Positions 63,655 through 64,000 of a stretch of 64,000 nucleotides of DNA are shown here, one piece after another. Within the stretch, counting starts at the first letter, position 1, and each line of letters opens with the position of its first letter. A program made the translations under genes and the position numbers. This stretch comes from Mastacembelus armatus. Its lineage: Eukaryota; Chordata; Actinopteri; Synbranchiformes; Mastacembelidae. The notes below the pieces were generated by a model. It did not search any database. It had not been told where the DNA came from and worked only from the letters and a program-made list of their open reading frames with translations. The stretch spans positions 13,160,464 to 13,224,463 of the forward strand of contig NC_046647.1 of assembly GCF_900324485.2 (NCBI RefSeq). Direction: 5' to 3'.

Positions 63655-64000
63655 TTAAAAGTTAAGTTTGAACACCTCCTTGATGGTCTTCACATAAGTT
63701 TCATCTGGCTGCGGCTTCCTCTTGCTGCCTGGCTGCAGGAACCTCTTGATGGCGGGAATCTGAGTCATCCTGCCCTGGAAAGACTGAAGGCAAACACAGA
63801 AAATCATCACTGAACAGAGGATGCAGTGTTAGGTTTGTACTTTGTACAGTGATATATGACTGACTGCTAACACAATAGTGAAACAAGTTAGAATTTGCTG
63901 CACGTCACTTTTACACATTTACCTTGACGTTGGGAAAATCGGCGAGAATTCCAGGAAATTTCTCCTCCAACATCAGGGTGCATTCAAGCAGCTGCACATC
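63655..64000 (-). CDS. gsta: alpha-class glutathione S-transferase, 3' part
   Basis: Cytosolic enzyme conjugating glutathione to electrophiles and reducing lipid peroxides. The last two coding exons are seen: 63923-64000 (continuing off the window) and 63655-63783; the join is phase 0. Landmarks: LMLEEKFPGILADFPNVK, then SFQGRMTQIPAIKRFLQPGS and KRKPQPDETYVKTIKEVF. The KRFLQPGS motif and final helix are the alpha-class C-terminus that closes over the active site (human KKFLQPGSPRKPP). Alternative open frames here are shadows. The exact paralogue number cannot be told. Confidence 0.92.

Overview
This is vertebrate genomic DNA, almost certainly from a teleost fish and probably a percomorph. The genes have many short exons with GT-AG introns. 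The proteins align, from memory, to human orthologues over nearly full length, and the introns carry CA/TA microsatellites, Tc1/mariner elements and LINE 3' tails typical of fish. No virus-derived element, CRISPR array, tRNA or rRNA was recognised.

Layout. (1) 1-1130 (+): 3' end of adenosine kinase (adk). (2) 3344-11542 (-): five tandem atypical dual-specificity phosphatase genes. Each has three coding exons with identical intron phases (2 then 1) and an intact HCxxGxSRS active site: dusp29, two DUSP13B/TMDP-like genes, one divergent DUSP13-like gene and one DUSP13A/MDSP-like gene. (3) 13935-15989 (+): samd8, the ceramide phosphoethanolamine synthase SMSr. (4) 21304-22656 (+): a single-coding-exon neuropeptide Y-family receptor, best read as npy4r. 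(5) 24756-50497 (+): mcph1 (microcephalin), 14 coding exons. Its 17.4-kb intron 12 contains angpt2 (34458-46376) on the opposite strand, the same nesting as in human. (6) 51874-58623 (+): agpat5. (7) 62150-62765 (+): tmem14a. (8) 63655-64000 (-): the 3' end of an alpha-class glutathione S-transferase gene.

The order joins three blocks that in human lie on 10q22 (ADK-DUSP29-DUSP13-SAMD8), 8p23 (MCPH1/ANGPT2-AGPAT5) and 6p12 (TMEM14A-GSTA). The genes do not form one pathway; they are neighbours by descent. Local arrangements that may matter for expression are the DUSP array, the divergent dusp13a/samd8 pair, the mcph1/angpt2 nest, and the convergent tmem14a/gsta pair with overlapping poly(A) signals.

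Repeats include a Tc1 element with 211-bp inverted repeats (40510-42121) inside angpt2 intron 2, three copies of a retroposon 3' tail, two LINE coding fragments, a 50-bp minisatellite in agpat5 intron 1 and several long alternating purine-pyrimidine tracts. I saw no clearly novel system. The most distinctive items are the five-phosphatase array, a GC-AG intron and a (TG)n-flanked candidate splice site in one array member, and an enlarged second extracellular loop in the NPY receptor. All comparisons to human proteins are from memory; no search was run.
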